Positions 55,602 through 64,000 of a stretch of 64,000 nucleotides of DNA are shown in pieces. The translations under genes and the position numbers were made by a program. The first letter of the stretch is position 1. Each line of letters begins with the position of its first letter. Source of the stretch: Treponema sp. (GTDB lineage Bacteria > Spirochaetota > Spirochaetia > Treponematales > Treponemataceae); the NCBI GenBank assembly GCA_022010055.1, contig CP091737.1, forward strand, positions 558,001 through 622,000, in the 5' to 3' direction. The notes below the pieces were generated by a model that did not search any database, was not told the origin of the DNA, and saw only the letters and a program-made list of their open reading frames with translations.

Positions 55602-58104
55602 ATGGACAGAAAGACTTTAACAGAACTTGATTATTTTAGAATTCGCGACATTATTTCCGGATTTTGCGCCGCGGAAGAATCCCGCTTTGTAATGGGGCGT
55701 CTTGAACCGCTTTCGGATGCGGAGGAAATTGAAAAATCAAAGGAAATCAGCCGCGAGTGGATGAAATATCTGGGCACTACGCGCGCGCCTGCTGTAAGCG
55801 GCTGGAATCCGGTGTTCAATATCATAAAATCTCTGAAAGTTCAGGGAATCTCGCTTCCGCTTGCGTCTTTTTACGATTTGGGAACTTTCTGCTGCTGCGT
55901 GGAAAAAATGCGGCAGGCGGTTTTTTCTGCGGAAAAGGAGCTTGGGCTTAAAAATCTTGCGGAATGTGCCGGTTCAATTCCAGACATAAGTTTTGTGCGC
56001 GAGGAAATTTTCCGCATAATTACAAACGATGGTGAGATGCGCGATTTGCCGGCCCTGCGCGAAATCCGCTCAAAAATTTCAAATTTGAACGCGAAAATAA
56101 AGGGCGTAATGCATTCGTTCACTTCAAATTCAAAATATTCCGATGTGCTGGAGTCGAATGTTCCGGTTCTTCGCGGCGGCCGTCAGGTTCTTGCCGTAAA
56201 ATCCAACAGAAGAAACAGCGTTCCTGGAATTATCCACGAGGTCAGCCAGACCGGGCTTACAGTTTACATTGAACCGGATGAGGCTGTTATTGCGTCAAAC
56301 GAGCTTATTGAGGCGGAATTTGAGCTTCAGGCGGAAATAAGAAATTCTGGTTGAGCTTGCGGAGAAAATCAGTCCGTATTCGGAGGATTTAAAGAACGCT
56401 CTTAAAATAATGGAAAAAATGGATATCGCGCATGCGGCGGCGTCCTGGGGAAAGCAGAATTCATGCGTCTTTGCTAAAAAAAATACATCGCAGTCTGAGC
56501 CTCTCTGCATTTTAAGGGCGCGTCATCCTCTTCTTGGTGAAAAGGCGATCCCGGTTGACGTTAAATTTTTGCCGGGAAAAAGAATTCTTATCATCACCGG
56601 ACCGAATACAGGCGGAAAAACTGTAACGCTAAAGACAATCGCGCTTTTTGCGCTTTTAAATCAGAGCGGATTTCCTGTCCCGGCGGAGGAAGGCACGGTT
56701 CTTCCTGTTTTTTCAAATGTATTTGCTGACATTGGCGATGAGCAGAGCATGGACGAAAGCCTTTCAACTTTCAGCGGACACATGAAAAATATTGCGAAGG
56801 CAGTTTGCAATGTGAATGAAAATTCCCTTGTTCTGCTGGACGAGCTTGGAAGCGGAACTGATCCGCAGGAAGGCGCTGCGATTTCCATGGCGGTTCTGGA
56901 CAGGCTTATTGAAAAAAAAGCGTTCGTTCTGATAACGACTCATCAGGGCGTAATAAAAAATTACGGTTACACGCATCCGGAATGTATAAATGCCAGCGTT
57001 GAGTTTAATACAGAAACTTTAAGCCCGACTTACAGGCTCTTGATGGGAATTCCGGGCGAAAGCCACGCTCTGGATATTGCAAAACGCTCCGGGCTTCCTG
57101 CGGAAATTGTAAAGAATGCGCGCGAATATATTCTGAACGAAAAAGCGGATGTTTCAAGCCTGATAAAAGGTCTTACTAAAAAACATGCGGAGCTGGACGC
57201 GCTTTATTCTGAACTGGAGGAAAAGCAAGCCGGTCTTGAAGAAAAAATGTTCATTCAGGAGCAGAAAAAACTTGAGCTTGAAAAAAAGGAATTTGAGCTG
57301 AAGCAGGGAATCCAGCAGGAAAGCCAGGTTTTTCTGGAAGAAAGCCGCAAAAAGCTTGAAAATCTGGTGCGCATTGTGAAGGAAGGCGAGCTGAACCGCG
57401 AAAAGACACTTTCTGTAAAAGCGTTCATCAAGGATATTACGGAAAAAGTTGCAGAAAACGAAGAGGCGCTTTTAAAGGAAGAAGAAATCCTTGAAGAAAA
57501 AACAGAGGAGCTTCTGAAAAAGGAAAAAAATCGCGTCAGCCACAAATCTAAAAAGAAGAAGACAAAACTTGCCGATGCGCTGAAATCAGCCACAAGCATG
57601 GCAGTTCCTAAGGAAGAAAAAGACAAAAGCGGACAGAAAGAAGTTTCTCTTGAAATTCCGCAGTTTGCGGTTGGCGCGAATGTTCTTGCCGGAAAAAGCA
57701 GGCAGCAGGGAACTATTATAAAAAGCCGCGGAAAAGGTCTTTGGGAAGTTCAGTTTGGCTCGATAAAAATGACGGTGAAGCAGAAAGATTTGACGCTCAC
57801 ATCCTCGCCGAAAGTCCGGACACCGTCGTACACTGTGGATCTGGCTTCCGGCGGCAAGGAAAACCGTCCTGCGTACGAACTCCGGTTGCTGGGGCTCCGC
57901 GCGGAGGAGGCGGTAAAGGCGCTTGAACGCCAGATAGACCTTTGCACGCTGAGCAATTTAAAAAACTTCAGCATAATCCATGGAAACGGAAACGGCATCT
58001 TGCGCCAGACCGTCCAGGATTACCTTTCAAACTGCCCGACCGTGCAGGACTTCAGCTTTGCCCGCCCCGAAGACGGCGGCTTGGAAAAACTTACGTTACG
58101 CTGA
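55602..58104 (+). CDS. mutS2: MutS2-family ATPase/endonuclease, frameshifted
   Basis: About 834 residues. Core domain, then a frame change near 56345 (LQAEIRNSG into ILVELAEKISPYSEDLK). The ATPase follows with Walker A GPNTGGKT, SFADIGDEQS-like VFADIGDEQSMDESLSTFS, LVLLDELGSGTDP (Walker B) and VLITTHQGVIKNY. A Lys/Glu-rich coiled coil (57180-57560), a KOW-like part and a C-terminal Smr domain (LRLLGLRAEEAV, IIHGNGNGIL) complete it. MutS2 acts in suppressing homologous recombination or rescuing collided ribosomes. Family features are complete across the break. Confidence 0.92.
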
Positions 58105-58502
58105 GATAGATGAAAAATTTATTTGCGGCGAGACTTGTTTTTTGTTGATGTAGAATAATGCTTTATTCGGTCGAAAAATGCAGTTGTAAACACGTTATTC
58201 GGTTGAAAAACGCAATTTATTGGGTTTTGCGGGCGGGGTTTTTAAGGGGTGTCCCCTTAGGCGAGGGGGTAGGCGGCAAGGTGCGGCCAAAGCAGGTGCG
58301 TATGGTCGTGCCTTGCGCCGAGGGGCAGGCGCCCCGGCTGACTTTTTTATTGCAAAAAACTCACGAAACTTGTTTTTATGTTGCGTTTTGGACAATTAAA
58401 GGTTGAAAAGGATTCACTACTCAAAACGGCGTTTTTGCATTATCCTTTTTTTGTGGTTTCGTAAGGAAACTTTTTACATTGATTTATTTTTTGAGGTTTT
58501 AA
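58105..58502. other. Gene-free spacer with direct repeats and GC-rich hairpins
   Basis: At 58163-58185 and 58195-58217 stand two imperfect 23-base direct repeats (TTATTCGGT-C/T-GAAAAA-T/C-GCA). A GC-rich block (58225-58340) follows, with hairpins AAGGGG/CCCCTT and a GCCGAGGGGC/GCCCCGGC pair. The last 100 bases form the leader of ilvD, with GAGG before its ATG. No gene is seen. Confidence 0.5.
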
Positions 58503-60119
58503 ATGAAAAAATCAGATAATGCTTGTAAGGGTGTGGCACGCGCGCCGCACCGTTCTCTTTTTTATGCTTCTGGTTATACTGATGAGGAATTGAATCAGCC
58601 GCTTGTCGGCGTTATTTGCGCAAAAAATGAACTTATTCCGGGGCACATTGAGCTTGACCGGATTGCAGAGGCTGTTAAGGCCGGCGTTAGAATGGCAGGC
58701 GGAACTCCGATTGAATTCCCTGCGATTGGCGTTTGCGACGGAATCGCGATGGGGCACGAGGGAATGAAATATTCGCTTGTTACCCGCGAGCTGATTGCCG
58801 ACAGCGTTGAATGTGTCGCGAAGGCCCATCAGTTTGACGCTCTTGTTATGATTCCTAACTGCGACAAGATTGTTCCTGGTATGCTTATGGCTGCCGCGCG
58901 CCTTGATTTGCCGACTGTATTTGTTTCCGGCGGTCCGATGATGCCGGGACATCTTCCTGGAAATGATTCTTCAAATCCTTATTCCGGCAAGAATCTTTCG
59001 CTTACTGATATGTTCGAGGCTGTAGGCGGTCTTGCGGTAGGAAAAATCACTGAGGAGCAGCTTAAGGAAATGGAGCATCGCGCTTGTCCGGGCTGCGGAG
59101 CCTGCTCCGGAATGTTCACCGCGAACTCAATGAACTGCCTGACTGAAGTTCTTGGCCTTGGGCTTCCTGGAAACGGAACAATTCCTGCTGTTACCGGCGA
59201 AAGAATCGCGCTTGCGAAGCATGCAGGTATGGCTGTCATGAATTTGTATAAAGGGAATTACCGCCCGGCAGATGATGACCGCGGAAAATTTCCGCAATGC
59301 GCTTACAGCGGACATGGCGCTCGGCTGTTCTTCCAACACAATGCTGCACGTTCCGGCGATTGCGCATGAGGCCGGAATTGACATTGACCTGCACGAGGTG
59401 AATAAGATTTCAGAAAGGACTCCGAACCTCTGCCACTTGGCTCCTGCTGGACACACTTTTATGTGCGAGCTGGATGATGCCGGCGGTGTTCAGGCTGTTC
59501 TTGCTGAGCTTGCAAAAAGAATCTTATCAACACATCTTTGATTACCGCCACAGGAAAAACAATCGCGGAAAACATCAAAGGTGTAAAAAACAGAAATCCG
59601 GAAATCCTGCGCCCGATTGAAAATCCGTTCAGCGACAACGGCGGAATTGCGGTTTTGTTCGGAAACCTTGCGCCGGATGGAACTGTTGTAAAACGTTCAG
59701 CCTGCGCTCCTGAGCTTATGAACCACACAGGACCTGCGCGCGTGTTCAACGACGAAAGCGAGGCCATGGAAGCTGTCCAGAAGGCGCAGATTAAGGCGGG
59801 CGATGTTGTTGTAATCCGCTACGAAGGCCCGAAAGGCGGCCCGGGAATGCGCGAGATGCTTGCGGTTACCGCGGCTCTTGCAGGCCAGGGCCTGGACAAG
59901 CAGGTTGCTCTTATCACCGACGGAAGGTTCAGCGGTGCTACACGCGGCGCATCTTTAGGACACTGCTCTCCGGAAGCGGCTGTAGGCGGTCCGATTGCGC
60001 TTGTTCAGGAAGGCGACAAAATCACTTTGGATATAAACAACTACAAAATCCATCTTGAAGTAAGCGACGAGGAGCTTGCCGCCCGAAAAGCGAAGTGGGT
60101 TGCCCCTGAGCCAAAGTAA
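58503..60119 (+). CDS. ilvD: Dihydroxy-acid dehydratase, two frameshifts
   Basis: Iron-sulfur enzyme of branched-chain amino-acid synthesis, about 538 residues. The first part has ICAKNELIPGHIELDRIAEAVKAG, the cluster Cys in MIPNCDKIVPGM and CPGCGACSGMFTANSMNCL. A frame change near 59270 leads into MALGCSSNTMLHVPAIAHEAGI, and a second near 59520 into INTSLITATGK...NPEILRP. The end has EGPKGGPGMREM and GRFSGATRGASLGHCSPEA. The two changes restore the original frame, as expected for one insertion and one deletion. No other ilv genes are adjacent. Confidence 0.93.
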
Positions 60120-60163
60120 AAACCGGCTACCTTGCCCGCTACGCTAAACTGGTTTCCAGTGCT

Positions 60164-60304
60164 GATAAAGGTGCGATTCTTCAGTAGTCAATTTTCTGCG
60201 AGTTTGCCGAATGGCAAACTCGGTAAGTAGCCGCAGGCTACGACCAGATAAAGGTGCAATATTGCAGTAAAAATATTTGCGAGTTTGCGAAGCAAACTCG
60301 GTAA
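60164..60304. repeat. Two tandem hairpin units
   Basis: Two units 83 bases apart, each starting GATAAAGGTGC-G/A-AT and ending in a hairpin plus GGTAAG. The hairpins are CGAGTTTGCC/GGCAAACTCG (60199-60222) and CGAGTTTGC/GCAAACTCG (60280-60300), with loops GAAT and GAA. They resemble REP-type units. They lie downstream of ilvD. Confidence 0.65.
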
Positions 60305-60663
60305 GCACTACAGTCTGCGACCTGTTTGGGTGCTACCCTCGCTTTTGTTTCGGCAGGCTCAACAACCGCTCGGGTCGGGCTTTCCATGGCTACGGCCCTG
60401 CCTGCGAAAAAATACCGGTTAGAACTAACCGGTATTTTTTTTGCTGCGCAACCATTCCAATCCCTGGCACATTTTTTAGCAGGCGTTGTACGTTGCGGGC
60501 GGCGTTTGAGCCCGCACGGTGGGTAGGACGCAACAAAGTGCGGCCGCAGGGCGGTTGCCCGCCCTTTTTATGATATTGATGTGGCGTCAGCAAAAGACCT
60601 TGGGCTTTTGCTGAGTAGTGAGCAGCGTAGCTGCGAACGGTGTTGCCCGTCCTTTTTATTTTT
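60305..60663. other. Palindrome-rich, gene-free spacer
   Basis: Besides the terminator at 60407, this stretch holds GGGCGG/CCGCCC plus a T-run (60549-60569, terminator-like on +) and a perfect 10-base hairpin TCAGCAAAAG/CTTTTGCTGA (60587-60614). Several short GC-rich pairs are also present. I find no gene in it. Confidence 0.5.
60407..60442. terminator. Bidirectional terminator
   Basis: TACCGGTTAG (60413-60422) pairs perfectly with CTAACCGGTA (60425-60434), flanked by six A and eight T. It can end transcripts from ilvD on + and the phosphonate operon on -. Confidence 0.85.
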
Positions 60664-62498
60664 CTAGCAAACGCCGATTGATTTCATGTATTCTTTTAGA
60701 ATTCCTGTAAACCGCCGCATTTCTTCGGGTTTTATGTCGCCCATGTTCGCAATTCTGAATGTGTCGATGTTTCCAAGTTTTCCAGGATAAATTGTAAATC
60801 CCTGACCGCGCGCAAAATCGTGCATCTTGTTAAAATCGTATGCCGGCGTTTCTGGAATAAGAATCGCTGTAATAAAATGCGACTGGTTTCTTCTTTCACA
60901 AGCATTTTCAGCCCGATTTCTTTCAGCGCATTTACAAGAATTTTCCAGCATTCAGTGAACCGTTCAAAGCGTTTTTCAATTGTCTCCTGCTTTGTCTCGA
61001 TAATTGCCTGGCGCAAAGCGTAGAATGTCTGAACCGGCGGCGTGAATCGCGTCTGTTTTGTTTCTTCAAAATATTTGTACTGGTCAAAAAGGTTCAGGTA
61101 GTAGTTTCTCATCGGCCAGTCTTTCTGCTTTAAAAGCTCTTCCTTTTTGCAGACAACAAAACCTATTCCAGCCATTCCTCCGATGTGCTTGTTGGAGGTG
61201 GCCGCGCCAAAATCAATCTGGAGTTTTTCCATGTCAATCGGCATTCCGGCATACGCGCTTACAATGTCGCAGACAGTTGTCATTCCGTATTTTTTTGCCA
61301 TCGGGCAGATTTTTTCAAGCGGATTTAAAAGTCCTGTTGTTGTTTCGTGGTAAACAACCGCAAAAGTCGTGTATTTTTTTGATTTCATCTGGTTTTCAAG
61401 CGCCTCAAGGTCAATCGGCTCGTAGGTTGAAGACTTGAACACGTCTGTCTCAATTCCGTAGACGCTTGCGATTTTTGCAAGGCGCGCGCCGTAAGAGCCG
61501 TTGTCAACCACAAGAAGTTTTCCGTCCGGCGGAACGCAGCTTGAAATCATCGCTTCGTCTGCGCCTGTTCCGGAGCAGCCGAACATTACGGTTGTGTATT
61601 TTTCCGGATTTGCGACAAAAGAAGTTAAATCTTCTGAAACTTTTTCCATTAGGTTTCCAAATTCGAGTTCGCGAGGGCAAATATCTTTTACAACCTGCGC
61701 ATATTTTACGCTGTCCGTTGTTGTTGAAGGACCTGGATTTAAAAGAACCTCCCGCTGTACTTTCCTCAGCTCCTCGTTTTCCTTGATGCGCGGATAAATC
61801 AGCGTGTTTGCGCGCGTAAGCATTGCTTCGTCGTCTATTTCCGTCCAGGCGTAATATTCAATTTTATGTACGTAGATAGGGTCGTCCTTTGCGATTTTCT
61901 TGAAAACTGTCTCGTAGTCAATTTTTGCGTTTTCTGCGCGTGTCTTTCCGTAAAAATCAACCATTTTGTTCAGGAATTCTTTGGAAACTTTTGAGATTCC
62001 CACAAGTTCCCCGGCGACGTTCCTGATTTCAGCCTTGTTTTTGCTTACTCCGCTAAGAACTCCGTTTTCGTCCGTTTCAAGGTAAACTTCGTCCTCGCTG
62101 TTTGTTTTCCCGGAAGCAAGAATCACGTTTTTCCGGCTGTCGTTGTCAAGCGCAAAAAGTCCGATTGAATCGTACAGAAGGTCGCTTTCAAGAAGAAGGG
62201 CGGTGTCTTTTACAAAAGGCGCGCAGACTTCCAGCGTTCCCATGCTGCTTGTGTTCTGGTAATTTTCATTTCTTACAGTGCGGATGCAGTGGTATTTTTC
62301 TGCAAGTCCGTCGTAATATTCGTAGCAGTGTCCTGTTCCGATGATGATTTCTTCAACGCCGGCGGCAATCAGTTTTTGTACCGAACGTTCCACCATTGCA
62401 ATTCCGTCTATTTCAATAAATCCTTTTGGCATGGCTTTTGTCCGTCCGCCGAATCTTGAACCCAAACCGCCTGCCATAATAACTGCCTGTCTTATCAT
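60664..62498 (-). CDS. pntC-aepT: Fused AEP cytidylyltransferase / AEP transaminase, frameshifted
   Basis: About 611 residues with two catalytic domains. The N-terminal ~230 residues are a nucleotidyltransferase: VIMAGGLGSRFGGRTKAMPKG, then LLLESDLLYD. This class (PntC) activates 2-aminoethylphosphonate with CTP. From about residue 255 a PLP aminotransferase follows (LLNPGPSTTTDSVKYAQ, VMFGCSGTGADEAM, the PLP Lys in SNKHIGGMAGIG). It makes 2-aminoethylphosphonate from phosphonoacetaldehyde. The frame changes near 60888; the tail resumes SHFITAILIPETPAYDF and ends at 60664. Its ATG overlaps the aepY stop as TAATG. The same fusion is known from Treponema denticola. Confidence 0.88.
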
Positions 62499-63635
62499 TA
62501 TTTTAAAAACTCCATAAATGCTTTTTTGTTTTCCTGCGGAGTTGATTTTGGCCGTCCCAAATCCTTCCGCGCGCCTTTGCTGACTTTTACTTCAACAAAT
62601 GTAAGCTCATTTGTATTATTTTCAAATGATTTTTTGATTTGTTCAAGAACTTCGCCCAGTTCTTTTTCATTTTTTGCCGAATAAATTCTTTTGTAGCGGC
62701 AGGCTTTCGCGATTTCCGGAAGGTTTATCTCAAGCCCTACAGTCGGCTGGCCGCCGACAGAATCGTGCGCGCCGTTGTTCATTACAAAGTGAACCATGTT
62801 TTTAGGGCTTCTTGTGCCGACCGTAGCCATTCCACCCATCTGCATTATCGCGGCGCCGTCTCCGTCAATACAGAAAACCGGCCGCTCAGGTTTTTGCAGC
62901 GCGATAGAAAGCGCAATCTGCGACGCGTGTCCCATTGAGCCGACCGTAAGAAAATCCTTTTCGTGTCCCATTCCGTGTTTTTCACGCAGCTCGTAAAGCT
63001 CGCGGCTCGCCATTCCCGTTGTGGAAACAAACGCCGCTTTTTCCGGCGCAGAAAGCATGATTTTTTCAATTGCCTGCTCGCGCTTCATCTCGGCGGTTAC
63101 TGGAATATTGTTTTTAAGCGTGTATTCTTCAAAAGTTCCCTTGCGGATTACAAGCGCATAAGGCGCGCTGTTTTTTTTCATGTAAGCGTACGCTTTTTCC
63201 AGCTGTGCGGAAAGGTTTTGCTCGTCTTCGGTCATAATTTCGTAAGGAATCTGCATTGCGTCCAGAAGCGCGCAGGTTACTTTTCCCTGTTTTACGTGCT
63301 GCGGCTCGTCGTGAACGCCTGGTTCTCCGCGCCATCCTACAAGAATAAGCAGCGGAACGGAATAAACGTCAGGGTCAACAAGCGAAAGAAGAGGGTTTAT
63401 CATGTTTCCCTCGCCGGAATTCTGCATATAGATAAGCGGAATTTCCGGTGGCAAAATGGTATCCTGCCGCGAGCGCGGTCGCGCTTCCTTCGTTTGCGGA
63501 GATTATATGTTTTTCAGAAGGCGCGTTGTCTGTGACGTAGGCGCAAAAAGATTTTAAAAGCGAATCCGGAACTCCTGCAAAAAAATCAGTTCCGTTTTTC
63601 AAAAGTTCATCGTAAAAAGTTGAAGGTTTTATCAT
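62498..63635 (-). CDS. aepY: Phosphonopyruvate decarboxylase, frameshifted
   Basis: Thiamine-diphosphate enzyme turning phosphonopyruvate into phosphonoacetaldehyde and so driving the unfavourable mutase step, about 378 residues. The N-terminal half has FAGVPDSLLKSFCAYV and the catalytic Glu in ISANEGSATALAAGYH. The frame changes near 63448 to IPLIYMQNSGEGNMINPL. The ThDP-binding motif is CIDGDGAAIMQMGG followed by NNGAHDSVGGQPT. AAAAAGGAAAC precedes the ATG. It lies 63 bases after aepX and is coupled to the next gene. Confidence 0.9.
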
Positions 63636-63698
63636 TTTTGTTTCCTTTTTAAAATTTCAAATTTCAAAGTTTAGCCGGAGCGGGCTTGTCCATCCGCA

Positions 63699-64000
63699 TT
63701 ATTTTGTTCCCGGAATAAGCTCCAGAATTTCTTTTATCGGCATGCACATTCCGTCTGTCTCAAGCGAGCGTTCGGCTTCCAGGATTGTCTCGGCGCATTT
63801 TTCATCGCCGGGTACGAGGAGCGGAGCATGTGGTTTGCGTAGATAATCACGTTTGCTCCCCATTCCGCAAGTTCTTTTTCCTTGAACTGGTTGTAAGTTG
63901 TCGGAACAAGGACAATCGGAATTTTTTCGTATTCTTTTCTGAACCGCTGGCAGAATTCCTTTATGTCCGTTCCAGTCTTGTCCTTGGAATGAATCATGAC
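63699..64000 (-). CDS. aepX: Phosphoenolpyruvate phosphomutase, 3' part, frameshifted
   Basis: C-terminal ~100 residues of the isomerase that forms the C-P bond, cut by the window edge. IHSKDKTGTDIKEFCQRF and PIVLVPTTYNQF and the NVIIYANHMLRSSYPAM stretch match the end of the PEP mutase barrel. A frame change near 63812 leads to AETILEAERS and an end at 63699 (IKEILELIPGTK). As first gene of the operon it supplies phosphonopyruvate to aepY. Confidence 0.87.
   Translation of the reverse strand, partial: HDSFQGQDWNGHKGILPAVQKRIRKNSDCPCSDNLQPVQGKRTCGMGSKRDYLRKPHAPLLVPGDEKCAETILEAERSLETDGMCMPIKEILELIPGTK

Noticed and set aside
60164..60304. CRISPR array
   Set aside because: Only two units, unequal in length, with hairpins and no cas gene nearby. 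No CRISPR array is seen anywhere in the window.
1..64000. tRNA or rRNA genes
   Set aside because: No cloverleaf with a TTC-type T loop or conserved rRNA segment was recognised on either strand; short hairpins in the spacers lack these features.

Overview
The window looks like a chromosomal segment of a host-associated Treponema-like spirochaete with moderate G+C and a double membrane. The grounds are family content, not a database match. They are: lipoproteins with loose spirochaetal lipoboxes, the paired families TIGR03546/TIGR03545, a grpE-dnaK-dnaJ block followed by two SpoIIE-type phosphatases and a STAS protein, and a fused CMP-aminoethylphosphonate/AEP-transaminase enzyme of the kind characterised in Treponema denticola.

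Layout. 1-4.2 kb: palindromic elements, exonuclease III and the TIGR03546/TIGR03545 pair. 4.2-6.7 kb: a formate/nitrite-type channel and small envelope proteins. 6.7-14.1 kb: a minus-strand trio of fibronectin-III lipoproteins. 14.3-23 kb: an Rpn-family nuclease, then housekeeping genes (thrH, a YibQ-like deacetylase, tsaD, tyrA, apt, asnA, a pseudouridine synthase). 23.1-31.2 kb: the heat-shock and partner-switching block. 31.2-38.2 kb: leuS, a TPR protein, kdgK-eda and nicotinate phosphoribosyltransferase. 38.2-45.6 kb: repeats around a short-chain dehydrogenase, a flavin reductase, an intracellular leucine-rich-repeat protein, a TrmB-like regulator, topoisomerase IV subunit A and YigZ. 45.5-52.4 kb: peptide-binding protein, lipoproteins, rnhA and superoxide reductase. 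52.4-54.5 kb: a palindrome, a RelA/SpoT synthetase and a type III (ToxN/AbiQ-like) toxin with a short RNA antitoxin. 54.6-60.1 kb: rsgA, mutS2, ilvD. 60.1-64 kb: a palindrome-rich spacer, then the phosphonate operon aepX-aepY-pntC/aepT.

Functional groups. The phosphonate genes lead from phosphoenolpyruvate to CMP-activated 2-aminoethylphosphonate, a head group for envelope lipids or glycans. kdgK and eda degrade 2-keto-3-deoxygluconate. The phosphatase pair and the STAS protein form a signalling module downstream of the chaperones. Most other genes are housekeeping.

Two features dominate the reading. First, about nineteen genes, many of them essential, are broken by single-base frameshifts while both halves stay conserved. 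This is best explained by indel errors in the assembly, so I annotate each such gene over its full span as a CDS and state where the frame changes. Second, the intergenic DNA carries at least four unrelated families of palindromic, MITE-like repeats, one of them in five copies. Several genes also have a good -35/-10 promoter ending only 6-7 bases before the start codon and no Shine-Dalgarno sequence, which suggests leaderless mRNAs.
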